64,000 bases of DNA, from contig NZ_CP039393.1 of NCBI RefSeq assembly GCF_004803695.1, forward strand, positions 2,542,001 to 2,606,000. Reading direction: 5' to 3'. Of the stretch, positions 43,830 through 53,119 are shown one piece after another. The DNA is from Muribaculum gordoncarteri (GTDB lineage Bacteria > Bacteroidota > Bacteroidia > Bacteroidales > Muribaculaceae). Both the position numbers and the translations under genes were made by a program. The first letter of the stretch is position 1; every line of letters begins with the position of its first letter. The notes beneath the pieces are model-generated. The model searched no databases and was not told the DNA's origin. It was given only the letters and a program-made list of their open reading frames with translations.

Positions 43830-46250
43830 ATGAAGCTATTCAGCCATATAGCTATGTTTGCCGCAGGGATGCTGGCTCTTGCCTCCTGCTCTGATGAAAG
43901 CATCGTCGAAATCGATGTCGACGACCCGTTCGTTCAGCCGGGCGACCGCGCCGCTACTATCGAGGTGCCGTTGCGATTCCATGTCGAAAAGCCGTCGTTA
44001 ATAGGCAAGCCGCTCGTCAACGACATACCCTCACGCGCCGAAGGTAAAGGCGACGACACCACCGACGACCCCGAAAAGGCCGCCGAGGAGGCCATAAACG
44101 ACATCTGGGTATTCCAATATGACGAAAACGGCAATCAGCTCATAGTACCGCGATTCTACAAGGTTGAGTCGTCGGAGATCAGGAAGCTGAACATACGCCT
44201 CGCCGAGGGCAACGACAGCCACGTTTATGTGCTGGCCAACACCGGCGACGAAACGTGGGCGCAGGACAAGGACTTTTCTACAGTGGAAAAGTTTGTGTCC
44301 TACGAATATCCATTTACCGAGGATAACGTTGAGATGGGCGAGGATGAACGGCTGCTCATGGAGGGCCATGTCGAGTCGACCATCCGAAAGGAAACCGACC
44401 TGCACCCCATCGACATTCACCTGACACGAATGATGGCCAAAATCAGTTTCAAGTATGTCACTGCAGCCGCAGCCTCCAACCTGGTGGTAAACCGCGTCAT
44501 CATCAACAACATGCCCATGAACATGCGCATGGAGGAAACGCCCAAGGAGGAGAACTATCCCACGGGCGAGGACTTTGAAACACGCTCGGTGACTCTCGAC
44601 AACAACTTCTCGTCGGGAAAGGTCTACACATTCTACATGCCCGCCAACCGACGCGGCACATCGTCCAACACCGACCCGAAACTAAAGAACAACGGCGCAC
44701 CCGACAAAGCGCTGTACGTACAGCTATTCGTATCATCGAAGTCCAACGGCTCAAACTACCTCTACACTATATACCTTGGCGAAAACGACACGAATGACTA
44801 CAACGTGCGCCGCAACCACAACTACAACATCACGCTCAAGATAAACTCGGAGGGCCGCGACGACCGTGTGCTCGCCGCACCCGCCAACTGCTTCGTGCTC
44901 GGCCACAACGAGGAGATAATGTTTGACCCCTACAACCGCACCGAAACGGGCGGCGGCTGGAAATACTCCGACTACGTAAACAAGAAAGTGGCGTCAAAGC
45001 GCATCGAAACCGTGAAAGTACTGTGGCAGGAGCAGAACGTAATCGGCGACAACTCCAATCAGACCGATCCCGCAAAGCGTCGCGTGTGGAAGGACGAGTA
45101 TGACCGCATACACGTGAAGTCGGCCAAGACCAACGGCAATGCTGTTATTGCCGGCTACAACAGCGCAAACGAAATCGTGTGGTCATGGCACATCTGGGTC
45201 AACAACGAGAAACCCGCCGAAATATCCAAGGCCATAGCCTACAAGACCTTCGGATGGGACAACGGCGGAATCAAGAAAGACGCCGGACGCGTTGTCAAGG
45301 GACGAGCACTCATGTCGTGCAACATCGGAGCCCACAGCGCATCGGCCACCGGTGCAAACAGCTACGGAGCCGTATTCCAGTGGGGACGCAAGGACCCGTT
45401 CCCCATAGGATGGAAGGTGACCAACTGCAGCTCGGGCGCATACATGTTCCACAAAAATAATATCGGAGTGATAGCCGACAACTCCAATAAGGAAATCAAA
45501 ATGACCACCGACGGAGGCAAGGAAAATTGCGGCGAGCTGTTTGACTATCAGAAGACCAATGCCACGATAGGCAAAATCGAATATACGCTTAAGCATCCCA
45601 CCATATTCCTCGGGGCCACTAATACCGAAAGTTCTTCAGGAGCCATGAGTACCGACACCTGGCGCCAGCCCAAGACATGGGTTAACAATGGCGACTGGTA
45701 CTGGGGCGGTGAAGACCGCCTTTGGGGAGGCAAGCCTTTCGCTCAGGCCACAAAAAAGTTTCTCGTGCATCCGAAAGGCTCGACATGGCTCGATTGCGGC
45801 ACAATGGCTGTCGACGGCTGGCTGAGCGACAACGGCGCAACCGAGAAGTCGCTCTTCGACCCGTGTCCCGCAGGATGGATGGTTCCTCCGGCCGACATGT
45901 GGCTTTCATTCACAGTCGACGGCAAGAACTCCGGTTGGGGCACCAACGCCACCAGCCGCGTCAACGGCACATTCCAGTCGGGAATCTACGGACACAGAAT
46001 CTATGTGGAGGCATGGAAAAGCGGAAAGACGGTGTACTTCCCCAGCAACGGATTCCGCAACAGCAACGGCACACTGCGCCGCAACGGCAACTGCGGCAAC
46101 TATCACACATCGACGCCGAGTACCAACGGTACAGTAAACTGCTTCCACATCCACAACGCATCGGCGGCCCTTCCGTTTGAAACAGGATATGAGTCGACAC
46201 GCCGTGCATTTGCCGGTCCCGTGCGTTGCGTGCGCGATGTCGACGATTGA
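43830..46250 (+). CDS. Pilus tip adhesin A (DUF4906-like N-part, FISUMP-like C-part)
   Basis: About 806 residues from the ATG at 43830, chosen because it gives a lipoprotein signal ('MFAAGMLALASC') and follows the hairpin; an earlier ATG at 43746 lies in the pilin gene. The N-terminal domain has the first strand 'ATIEVPLRFHVEKPS' and the Arg site 'IPSRAEGKGDD'. A central beta-rich region follows (residues ~200-600). The C-terminal ~190 residues are FISUMP-like: 'DPCPAGWMVPPADMW' and the final 'AGPVRCVRDVDD'. FISUMP-type domains are found at tips and surfaces of Bacteroidetes and are thought to bind glycans or host ligands; that is inference. First of three tandem paralogues. Confidence 0.8.
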   Translation: MKLFSHIAMFAAGMLALASCSDESIVEIDVDDPFVQPGDRAATIEVPLRFHVEKPSLIGKPLVNDIPSRAEGKGDDTTDDPEKAAEEAINDIWVFQYDENGNQLIVPRFYKVESSEIRKLNIRLAEGNDSHVYVLANTGDETWAQDKDFSTVEKFVSYEYPFTEDNVEMGEDERLLMEGHVESTIRKETDLHPIDIHLTRMMAKISFKYVTAAAASNLVVNRVIINNMPMNMRMEETPKEENYPTGEDFETRSVTLDNNFSSGKVYTFYMPANRRGTSSNTDPKLKNNGAPDKALYVQLFVSSKSNGSNYLYTIYLGENDTNDYNVRRNHNYNITLKINSEGRDDRVLAAPANCFVLGHNEEIMFDPYNRTETGGGWKYSDYVNKKVASKRIETVKVLWQEQNVIGDNSNQTDPAKRRVWKDEYDRIHVKSAKTNGNAVIAGYNSANEIVWSWHIWVNNEKPAEISKAIAYKTFGWDNGGIKKDAGRVVKGRALMSCNIGAHSASATGANSYGAVFQWGRKDPFPIGWKVTNCSSGAYMFHKNNIGVIADNSNKEIKMTTDGGKENCGELFDYQKTNATIGKIEYTLKHPTIFLGATNTESSSGAMSTDTWRQPKTWVNNGDWYWGGEDRLWGGKPFAQATKKFLVHPKGSTWLDCGTMAVDGWLSDNGATEKSLFDPCPAGWMVPPADMWLSFTVDGKNSGWGTNATSRVNGTFQSGIYGHRIYVEAWKSGKTVYFPSNGFRNSNGTLRRNGNCGNYHTSTPSTNGTVNCFHIHNASAALPFETGYESTRRAFAGPVRCVRDVDD

Positions 46251-46446
46251 TTGTCACACAATAAGCTACTACAACACCCCTCTCAATAATAATTAACCCG
46301 AAATGAGCTATCTCAGGAAACTTATTGACATTACGGCATCGACATTGCTAATGCTTGCAGCTGTGTCATGCTCCGACAACGAATACATTACCGAAGTCGA
46401 CGACCCGTCGGTTCAGCCGGGCGACCGCGCCGCCACAATCGAGGTG
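43980..46446 (+). repeat. Long direct repeat, copy 1
   Basis: This 2,467-bp segment matches 46459-48925 at a constant offset of 2,479 bp. It covers adhesin A from about residue 51 to its end, the 52-bp intergenic spacer and the 5' part of adhesin B. The first mismatch on the left is at 43979 and on the right at 46447; all segments I compared inside are identical, and the encoded adhesin A and B proteins agree residue for residue. Confidence 0.85.
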
Positions 46447-48729
46447 CCGTTGCGATTTCATGTCGAAAAGCCGTCGTTAATAGGCAAGCCGCTCGTCAAC
46501 GACATACCCTCACGCGCCGAAGGTAAAGGCGACGACACCACCGACGACCCCGAAAAGGCCGCCGAGGAGGCCATAAACGACATCTGGGTATTCCAATATG
46601 ACGAAAACGGCAATCAGCTCATAGTACCGCGATTCTACAAGGTTGAGTCGTCGGAGATCAGGAAGCTGAACATACGCCTCGCCGAGGGCAACGACAGCCA
46701 CGTTTATGTGCTGGCCAACACCGGCGACGAAACGTGGGCGCAGGACAAGGACTTTTCTACAGTGGAAAAGTTTGTGTCCTACGAATATCCATTTACCGAG
46801 GATAACGTTGAGATGGGCGAGGATGAACGGCTGCTCATGGAGGGCCATGTCGAGTCGACCATCCGAAAGGAAACCGACCTGCACCCCATCGACATTCACC
46901 TGACACGAATGATGGCCAAAATCAGTTTCAAGTATGTCACTGCAGCCGCAGCCTCCAACCTGGTGGTAAACCGCGTCATCATCAACAACATGCCCATGAA
47001 CATGCGCATGGAGGAAACGCCCAAGGAGGAGAACTATCCCACGGGCGAGGACTTTGAAACACGCTCGGTGACTCTCGACAACAACTTCTCGTCGGGAAAG
47101 GTCTACACATTCTACATGCCCGCCAACCGACGCGGCACATCGTCCAACACCGACCCGAAACTAAAGAACAACGGCGCACCCGACAAAGCGCTGTACGTAC
47201 AGCTATTCGTATCATCGAAGTCCAACGGCTCAAACTACCTCTACACTATATACCTTGGCGAAAACGACACGAATGACTACAACGTGCGCCGCAACCACAA
47301 CTACAACATCACGCTCAAGATAAACTCGGAGGGCCGCGACGACCGTGTGCTCGCCGCACCCGCCAACTGCTTCGTGCTCGGCCACAACGAGGAGATAATG
47401 TTTGACCCCTACAACCGCACCGAAACGGGCGGCGGCTGGAAATACTCCGACTACGTAAACAAGAAAGTGGCGTCAAAGCGCATCGAAACCGTGAAAGTAC
47501 TGTGGCAGGAGCAGAACGTAATCGGCGACAACTCCAATCAGACCGATCCCGCAAAGCGTCGCGTGTGGAAGGACGAGTATGACCGCATACACGTGAAGTC
47601 GGCCAAGACCAACGGCAATGCTGTTATTGCCGGCTACAACAGCGCAAACGAAATCGTGTGGTCATGGCACATCTGGGTCAACAACGAGAAACCCGCCGAA
47701 ATATCCAAGGCCATAGCCTACAAGACCTTCGGATGGGACAACGGCGGAATCAAGAAAGACGCCGGACGCGTTGTCAAGGGACGAGCACTCATGTCGTGCA
47801 ACATCGGAGCCCACAGCGCATCGGCCACCGGTGCAAACAGCTACGGAGCCGTATTCCAGTGGGGACGCAAGGACCCGTTCCCCATAGGATGGAAGGTGAC
47901 CAACTGCAGCTCGGGCGCATACATGTTCCACAAAAATAATATCGGAGTGATAGCCGACAACTCCAATAAGGAAATCAAAATGACCACCGACGGAGGCAAG
48001 GAAAATTGCGGCGAGCTGTTTGACTATCAGAAGACCAATGCCACGATAGGCAAAATCGAATATACGCTTAAGCATCCCACCATATTCCTCGGGGCCACTA
48101 ATACCGAAAGTTCTTCAGGAGCCATGAGTACCGACACCTGGCGCCAGCCCAAGACATGGGTTAACAATGGCGACTGGTACTGGGGCGGTGAAGACCGCCT
48201 TTGGGGAGGCAAGCCTTTCGCTCAGGCCACAAAAAAGTTTCTCGTGCATCCGAAAGGCTCGACATGGCTCGATTGCGGCACAATGGCTGTCGACGGCTGG
48301 CTGAGCGACAACGGCGCAACCGAGAAGTCGCTCTTCGACCCGTGTCCCGCAGGATGGATGGTTCCTCCGGCCGACATGTGGCTTTCATTCACAGTCGACG
48401 GCAAGAACTCCGGTTGGGGCACCAACGCCACCAGCCGCGTCAACGGCACATTCCAGTCGGGAATCTACGGACACAGAATCTATGTGGAGGCATGGAAAAG
48501 CGGAAAGACGGTGTACTTCCCCAGCAACGGATTCCGCAACAGCAACGGCACACTGCGCCGCAACGGCAACTGCGGCAACTATCACACATCGACGCCGAGT
48601 ACCAACGGTACAGTAAACTGCTTCCACATCCACAACGCATCGGCGGCCCTTCCGTTTGAAACAGGATATGAGTCGACACGCCGTGCATTTGCCGGTCCCG
48701 TGCGTTGCGTGCGCGATGTCGACGATTGA
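46303..48729 (+). CDS. Pilus tip adhesin B, hybrid of C (5') and A (3')
   Basis: An 808-residue lipoprotein precursor. The first ~50 residues and the upstream spacer are the same as in adhesin C ('SYLRKLIDITASTLLMLAAVSC'), while everything after about residue 55 is the same as adhesin A, down to the last residue. The join falls in 'ATIEVPLRFHVEKPS', where A and C are nearly identical. The same domains follow: Arg site 'IPSRAEGKGDD', central beta region, and FISUMP-like end 'AGPVRCVRDVDD'. It would display the same tip as A on a protein with C's signal peptide. The spacer from A is 52 nt. Confidence 0.85.
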   Translation: MSYLRKLIDITASTLLMLAAVSCSDNEYITEVDDPSVQPGDRAATIEVPLRFHVEKPSLIGKPLVNDIPSRAEGKGDDTTDDPEKAAEEAINDIWVFQYDENGNQLIVPRFYKVESSEIRKLNIRLAEGNDSHVYVLANTGDETWAQDKDFSTVEKFVSYEYPFTEDNVEMGEDERLLMEGHVESTIRKETDLHPIDIHLTRMMAKISFKYVTAAAASNLVVNRVIINNMPMNMRMEETPKEENYPTGEDFETRSVTLDNNFSSGKVYTFYMPANRRGTSSNTDPKLKNNGAPDKALYVQLFVSSKSNGSNYLYTIYLGENDTNDYNVRRNHNYNITLKINSEGRDDRVLAAPANCFVLGHNEEIMFDPYNRTETGGGWKYSDYVNKKVASKRIETVKVLWQEQNVIGDNSNQTDPAKRRVWKDEYDRIHVKSAKTNGNAVIAGYNSANEIVWSWHIWVNNEKPAEISKAIAYKTFGWDNGGIKKDAGRVVKGRALMSCNIGAHSASATGANSYGAVFQWGRKDPFPIGWKVTNCSSGAYMFHKNNIGVIADNSNKEIKMTTDGGKENCGELFDYQKTNATIGKIEYTLKHPTIFLGATNTESSSGAMSTDTWRQPKTWVNNGDWYWGGEDRLWGGKPFAQATKKFLVHPKGSTWLDCGTMAVDGWLSDNGATEKSLFDPCPAGWMVPPADMWLSFTVDGKNSGWGTNATSRVNGTFQSGIYGHRIYVEAWKSGKTVYFPSNGFRNSNGTLRRNGNCGNYHTSTPSTNGTVNCFHIHNASAALPFETGYESTRRAFAGPVRCVRDVDD

Positions 48730-48925
48730 TTGTCACACAATAAGCTACTACAACACCCCTCTCAATAATAATTAACCCGAAATGAGCTATCTCAGGAAAC
48801 TTATTGACATTACGGCATCGACATTGCTAATGCTTGCAGCTGTGTCATGCTCCGACAACGAATACATTACCGAAGTCGACGACCCGTCGGTTCAGCCGGG
48901 CGACCGCGCCGCCACAATCGAGGTG
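46459..48925 (+). repeat. Long direct repeat, copy 2
   Basis: Second copy of the 2,467-bp segment that begins at 43980. It covers adhesin B from about residue 53, the spacer, and the 5' part of adhesin C. Confidence 0.85.
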
Positions 48926-51151
48926 TCGTTGCGATTTCATGTCGAGAAACCGTCGTTAATAGGCAAGCCGCTCGTCAACGACATACCCTCACGCGCCGAA
49001 GGCGATGAAGAAACCGACGACCCCAAAAAGGCCGCCGAGGAGGCCATAAACGACATCTGGGTGTTCCAATATGACGAAAACGGCAACCAGCTCATAGCCC
49101 CGCGATTCTACAAGGTGGAGTCGTCGGAGATCAGGAAGCTGAACATTCGCCTCGCCGAGGGCAACGACAGTCACGTGTATGTGCTGGCCAACACCGGCGA
49201 CGAAACGTGGGCGCAGGACAAGGACTTTTCTACAGTTGAGAAGTTTGTGTCCTACGAGTATCCATTTACCGAGGATAATGTCGAGATGGGCGAGGATGAG
49301 CGACTGCTCATGGAGGGTCATGTCGAGTCGACTATCCGAAAGGAAACCGACCTGCATCCCATCGACATTCATCTGACACGAATGATGGCTAAGATAAGCT
49401 TCAAATACGTTACGGCCGAAGACGCCAAGAGCCTCATCGTGACACGTGTCATCATCAACAATATGCCGCTCGCCATGCGCATGGAGGAAACTCCCAAGGA
49501 GGAGAACTATCCCACCGGCAATGACTTTGAAACACGCTCGGTGACTCTCGACAAGAAGCTTGCATCGGGCGAGGTCTACACATTCTACATGCCGGCCAAC
49601 CGTCGCGGCACGACAACCAACACCGATCCCAAGGCAAAGAACAACGGAGCGCCCGAGAAGGCCCTTTATGTGCAGCTTTTCGTCACATCGAGGTCCAACG
49701 GCTCCAACTTCCTCTACACGATATACCTCGGCGAAAACGATACAAATGACTTCAACGTGCGCCGCAACCACAACTACAACATCACGCTCAATCTGAAGTC
49801 GGAAATACGTGACGACCGCGTGCTTGCAGCTGCCGCCAACTGCTTCGTGGTCAACCCCAACAACGAAATCATGTTTGACCCCTACACCCGCACCGAAACG
49901 GGCGGTGGCTGGAAATACTCCGACTACGTGAACAAGAAAGTTCCAGCAAAGAAGATAGCCTATGTAAAAATCCTGTGGCAATATGTTAATGTCATAGGCG
50001 ACAACAGCAAGGGCGACCGTGTGTGGCTCGACCAATACGACCGTGTGCATGTGAAGACAGGTACAGCCGTGGGTAATGCCGTCATAGCGGCCTACAACTC
50101 GTCAAACAAAATCCTGTGGTCATGGCACATCTGGGTCAACAACGACAAGCCGGCCAACCTCGACGAGGCTGTACCCTACTATACTTTCGGATGGACCGGA
50201 AGTGCCGACGGTAAAACAGGCAGCATCATCACCACCAACGACAAGCGCTCCGTTAAAGGCCGCTCATTGATGAAGTGCAATCTCGGAGCGAAGTCGGGCA
50301 ATGCCAACGATTACGGCTTAAAGACTTACGGAACCGTGTATCAATGGGGACGCAAGGATCCGTTCCCGATTGGAAATTTGGACTATAATGTGGACTATTA
50401 CCAATACAGCCGCGGCAACGTGGGTGACCTGCGTGACAACAATAACGCTACAATAGCCATGAACACCACCGGAGCCGTACACACGACCGAATTGTTCAGC
50501 ACTGAGCAGGCAAGCGCCACCACCGGCACAATAGCCTATGCAATCGAACATCCCACCCACTTTATAAGTCCGGTAAAATCAGGAGCCTCCAACCCATCAG
50601 ATGCATCGACCTGCAACAACGACGGCGACTGGTTCTGGGGACACAATGATCTCCTTTGGGGAGGCAAGCCCTACTCAAATGCCAAGAAATATGAAGTTAC
50701 TACCGGATGTGTGCTCTCGGACAACGGAGCAACCGAAAAATCCATCTTCGACCCGTGTCCGGCAGGATGGATGGTGCCTCCGGGCGACATGTGGCTCGGA
50801 TTTACCAAAAACGGCAGGAATGCCACCGGTGGCGTCTATGGAAACATAAACTCCGTGCACACCAGCGACAACGCAAGCTATCGAGGCTTCAGGATGTATG
50901 TCCAGGAGTGGAAAAAGGGCAAGTGGGTGTACTTCCCGAGTCAGGGACTGCGCACAGCCGGAGGTCGCCCGTGGCGTAACGGGATGTGTGGAAACTATCA
51001 CACTTCATCGGCCTCGGCAGGAGGTCGCGTGAACATATTCCATCTCCACACTCCCGGCGAAGTCGACCCGTTTGAAACAAGCTTCGGCTACTCCCGCCGT
51101 GCCGTGGGAGGCCCCGTACGCTGCGTGCGCGATGTCGACGAAAGTGAATAA
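48782..51151 (+). CDS. Pilus tip adhesin C, divergent tip domain
   Basis: A 789-residue lipoprotein precursor (lipobox 'LAAVSC') with the same N-terminal domain and Arg site ('IPSRAEGDEET') as A and B. Similarity to A and B is very high to about residue 175, then it falls: the middle region differs in length (for example 'GDNSKGDRVWLDQYDRVHVK'), and the C-terminal FISUMP-like part shares the frame 'DPCPAGWMVPPGDMW' and 'GGPVRCVRDVDESE' but has different loops ('NINSVHTSDNASYRGFRMYVQEW'). It ends the operon before a strong terminator at 51180. Ligand unknown. Confidence 0.82.
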   Translation: MSYLRKLIDITASTLLMLAAVSCSDNEYITEVDDPSVQPGDRAATIEVSLRFHVEKPSLIGKPLVNDIPSRAEGDEETDDPKKAAEEAINDIWVFQYDENGNQLIAPRFYKVESSEIRKLNIRLAEGNDSHVYVLANTGDETWAQDKDFSTVEKFVSYEYPFTEDNVEMGEDERLLMEGHVESTIRKETDLHPIDIHLTRMMAKISFKYVTAEDAKSLIVTRVIINNMPLAMRMEETPKEENYPTGNDFETRSVTLDKKLASGEVYTFYMPANRRGTTTNTDPKAKNNGAPEKALYVQLFVTSRSNGSNFLYTIYLGENDTNDFNVRRNHNYNITLNLKSEIRDDRVLAAAANCFVVNPNNEIMFDPYTRTETGGGWKYSDYVNKKVPAKKIAYVKILWQYVNVIGDNSKGDRVWLDQYDRVHVKTGTAVGNAVIAAYNSSNKILWSWHIWVNNDKPANLDEAVPYYTFGWTGSADGKTGSIITTNDKRSVKGRSLMKCNLGAKSGNANDYGLKTYGTVYQWGRKDPFPIGNLDYNVDYYQYSRGNVGDLRDNNNATIAMNTTGAVHTTELFSTEQASATTGTIAYAIEHPTHFISPVKSGASNPSDASTCNNDGDWFWGHNDLLWGGKPYSNAKKYEVTTGCVLSDNGATEKSIFDPCPAGWMVPPGDMWLGFTKNGRNATGGVYGNINSVHTSDNASYRGFRMYVQEWKKGKWVYFPSQGLRTAGGRPWRNGMCGNYHTSSASAGGRVNIFHLHTPGEVDPFETSFGYSRRAVGGPVRCVRDVDESE

Positions 51152-51179
51152 CGACACTATCTTATAAAGATAAAAAGAT

Positions 51180-51217
51180 TGCACCCCGAAGGTTTAGTTT
51201 TCGACCTTCGGGGTGCA
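51180..51217. terminator. Bidirectional terminator between adhesin C and GH43 genes
   Basis: A perfect 14-bp stem TGCACCCCGAAGGT / ACCTTCGGGGTGCA with a 10-nt loop. TCTGTTTTTT follows on the plus strand and TCTTTTTATC on the minus strand, so it can stop both converging units. Confidence 0.85.
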
Positions 51218-51245
51218 TCTGTTTTTTCAGTCAACGAGCGATAAA

Positions 51246-52616
51246 TCATTTAAAAAATTCCCACCAGTCGAGGGTGAAGAGCTTCGGTCCCTTGCGACCC
51301 TTGAAAGTGAAGTAGATGTCGTGCACATCCTTGGGCGAACCGCCCACCGGTGCCGAGAATCTCTTCCAGTTCTCCCATCCGCCTGTAGATGTGACATTGA
51401 CACGTGCTATGACCTCACCCTCGATGCTGTCGAGGCGCACCTCGATGGTACCGCCGCGCAATGCACTCACTGCGCTCACCTCAAACTCACGCGGAGATGT
51501 GTTGCCGAAGTCGACCTCACGCAGCTTGATGTAGTCGCCGTTATGTATATCCGACACATACACGCCTGTAGCGGCATTGGGCTCGGTAGTCACGCCACGC
51601 GAGAAGGCCATTGTTTCGGCCTCGACACGACGATAAGGATTCAATCGGCCTACGGGAGCCACACCCTCTTCGGTTGAAGTGATGGTGGGGAAAGTACCGT
51701 CGGGATTGTATTTGAACTGCTCGACTGCAGCACTGCGGGCAAATCCGCCGCCTCCGGGCAGTTTGCCGGTGTGATAGAAGAAGTAGGAGTTGCCCTTGAA
51801 GTCGGCCACACCGCAATGGTTGGTAAATGAGCCGGTGTCATGCAGCTGCATGATTTCGCCCATATATTTCCACGGGCCCATGGGAGAGTCGCTCATGGAG
51901 TAAGATATGTGTTCGGGAACGCCTCCGGCGGCATAGAGCAGGTAGTACTTGTCGCCGCGTTTATAGAACCAGGGGCCTTCGGTGTAGGTGTCCTTGTACT
52001 TCTTGCCCTTCACGCGATTCTTGGGCGACGGGGCACCGAAACTATCCTCGGTCTGCTCAAGCACCTTCACTTCGCTCTTAAACGAAATCATGTCATCGTT
52101 AAGTTCGGCATAATAGATGTTGGGATTACCCCAATATATGTAGGCGCGTCCGTCATCATCCACAAATACCGTGGGATCTATGTGATCCCAGCTACCGTCA
52201 TATAACGGTTTTCCGAGCGCATCCTTGAACGGGCCAACGGGGCTGTCGCCGACAGCTACACCTATAGCCATAGTTCCGCTCACCTTGGAGTGCAAGGGCA
52301 CATAGAAGTAGAATTTTCCGTTACGCTCGACACACTGCGGAGCCCATGCGCGGTCATCGCCCCACGAGAAATCCTCGATGGCGAGCGGCGAACCGTGGTC
52401 GGTCCAGTTGACCATGTCGGCAGTGGAATAGACGCGCCACTCCTGCATCCAGAAGAAGTCGGCTCCGGCCTCATCGTGACCGGTGTAGAGATAAAGAGTG
52501 TCACTGTACACCATCGGTGCGGGGTCGGTTGTGAAACAGGTCTGTACGACCGGATTTTCAGCAACCGCAACAGCTGCCGTAAGCAGCATGGCAGGCAAAA
52601 TAATTTTCTCCAGCAT
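51246..52616 (-). CDS. Secreted GH43 glycosidase with C-terminal CBM6
   Basis: About 456 residues from the ATG at 52616, the first with a signal peptide ('MLEKIILPAMLLTAAVAVA'). A five-bladed propeller domain covers ~20-320: 'TDPAPMVYSDTLYLYTGHDEAG' (catalytic Asp), 'WAPQCVERNGKFYFYVPLHS' (GH43 signature) and 'DPTVFVDDDGRAYIYWGN' with 'YTEGPWFYKRGDKYYLLYAAGG' (acid Glu). A CBM6-like carbohydrate-binding domain follows ('RVEAETMAFSRG' to 'IYFTFKGRKGPKLFTLDWWEFF'). It releases xylose or arabinose from plant polysaccharides in the periplasm; the exact linkage is not clear. Promoter box at 52681. Confidence 0.92.
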   Translation of the reverse strand: MLEKIILPAMLLTAAVAVAENPVVQTCFTTDPAPMVYSDTLYLYTGHDEAGADFFWMQEWRVYSTADMVNWTDHGSPLAIEDFSWGDDRAWAPQCVERNGKFYFYVPLHSKVSGTMAIGVAVGDSPVGPFKDALGKPLYDGSWDHIDPTVFVDDDGRAYIYWGNPNIYYAELNDDMISFKSEVKVLEQTEDSFGAPSPKNRVKGKKYKDTYTEGPWFYKRGDKYYLLYAAGGVPEHISYSMSDSPMGPWKYMGEIMQLHDTGSFTNHCGVADFKGNSYFFYHTGKLPGGGGFARSAAVEQFKYNPDGTFPTITSTEEGVAPVGRLNPYRRVEAETMAFSRGVTTEPNAATGVYVSDIHNGDYIKLREVDFGNTSPREFEVSAVSALRGGTIEVRLDSIEGEVIARVNVTSTGGWENWKRFSAPVGGSPKDVHDIYFTFKGRKGPKLFTLDWWEFFK

Positions 52617-52680
52617 ATTGATTTTGGTTAATTGGGTTTCAGTTTTCAGGCATAATAAGCCACCGAATCCGGGGATATTA

Positions 52681-52688
52681 CAAATATA
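52681..52688 (-). promoter_or_regulatory. -7 box of the GH43 gene
   Basis: On the minus strand TATATTTG matches TAnnTTTG, about 65 nt upstream of the ATG. Confidence 0.55.
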
Positions 52689-52735
52689 GTCAAATTCCTT
52701 CAATTAAAACAGCCCGAATCAACAATAATGGCGCA

Positions 52736-52866
52736 GGGACAAAACAAAATCGGATTGCCTCACGGCAACCCGATATGCTTTAAACCAATCATTATCACAT
52801 TTCTTGCAATGGAAAAAGTAATTTTGCTATGTACTCTTATAATGCTTAACAACCATTAAAAGTTCG
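52736..52866 (+). repeat. Direct repeat flanking the Fic gene, copy 1
   Basis: About 130 bp that match 54015-54146 except for one C/T change, one extra T and a three-base substitution. It contains a hairpin (52749-52774) that on the minus strand would be a terminator, and a 16-codon open frame (52809-52859). The space 52867-53119 before the Fic gene is AT-rich, with no gene seen. Confidence 0.85.
52809..52859 (+). CDS. Possible 16-residue hydrophobic peptide (in repeat copy 1)
   Basis: ATG to TAA encodes MEKVILLCTLIMLNNH. The second repeat copy encodes MEKVILLCTLIMLNRH; three bases of one codon differ, but frame and stop are kept. No good ribosome-binding site is seen ('TTTCTTGCA' precedes). 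It may be a leader or small membrane peptide, or chance. Confidence 0.3.
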   Translation: MEKVILLCTLIMLNNH

Positions 52867-53119
52867 CGGAACGATTGAAATTTTTAACATTACAATCCAT
52901 AATACAATGAATACCAAGTAGAAAAGCGACAAAAAAAATTTGCATAATCGCGAGCGTCATCCTACTCAAGCACGCCCAACTCTGCCCTGACTTTTTTATG
53001 CTAAACACATTCGATTTCATTGTCACATGAAATTTTTTCATTAATTTTACAACTATATAGTTTGTATTATGCCTGAAAGGGTAAATCCAATAAATGACTG
53101 TCGCTGAATTGAATATGGA

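Noticed and set aside
46258-46302. Possible promoter in the adhesin spacers
   Set aside because: The spacer is the same in both places but has no TAnnTTTG box; read-through from the upstream adhesin is simpler.
51315-51534. Open frames on the plus strand inside the GH43 gene and similar long antisense frames in glgB, xylB and GH29
   Set aside because: They mirror codon structure of the real genes on the other strand and have no family features.
53038-53075. Promoter-like TATAGTTTG upstream of the Fic gene
   Set aside because: The spacing between TA and TTTG is one base too long for the TAnnTTTG element, so it is not listed.
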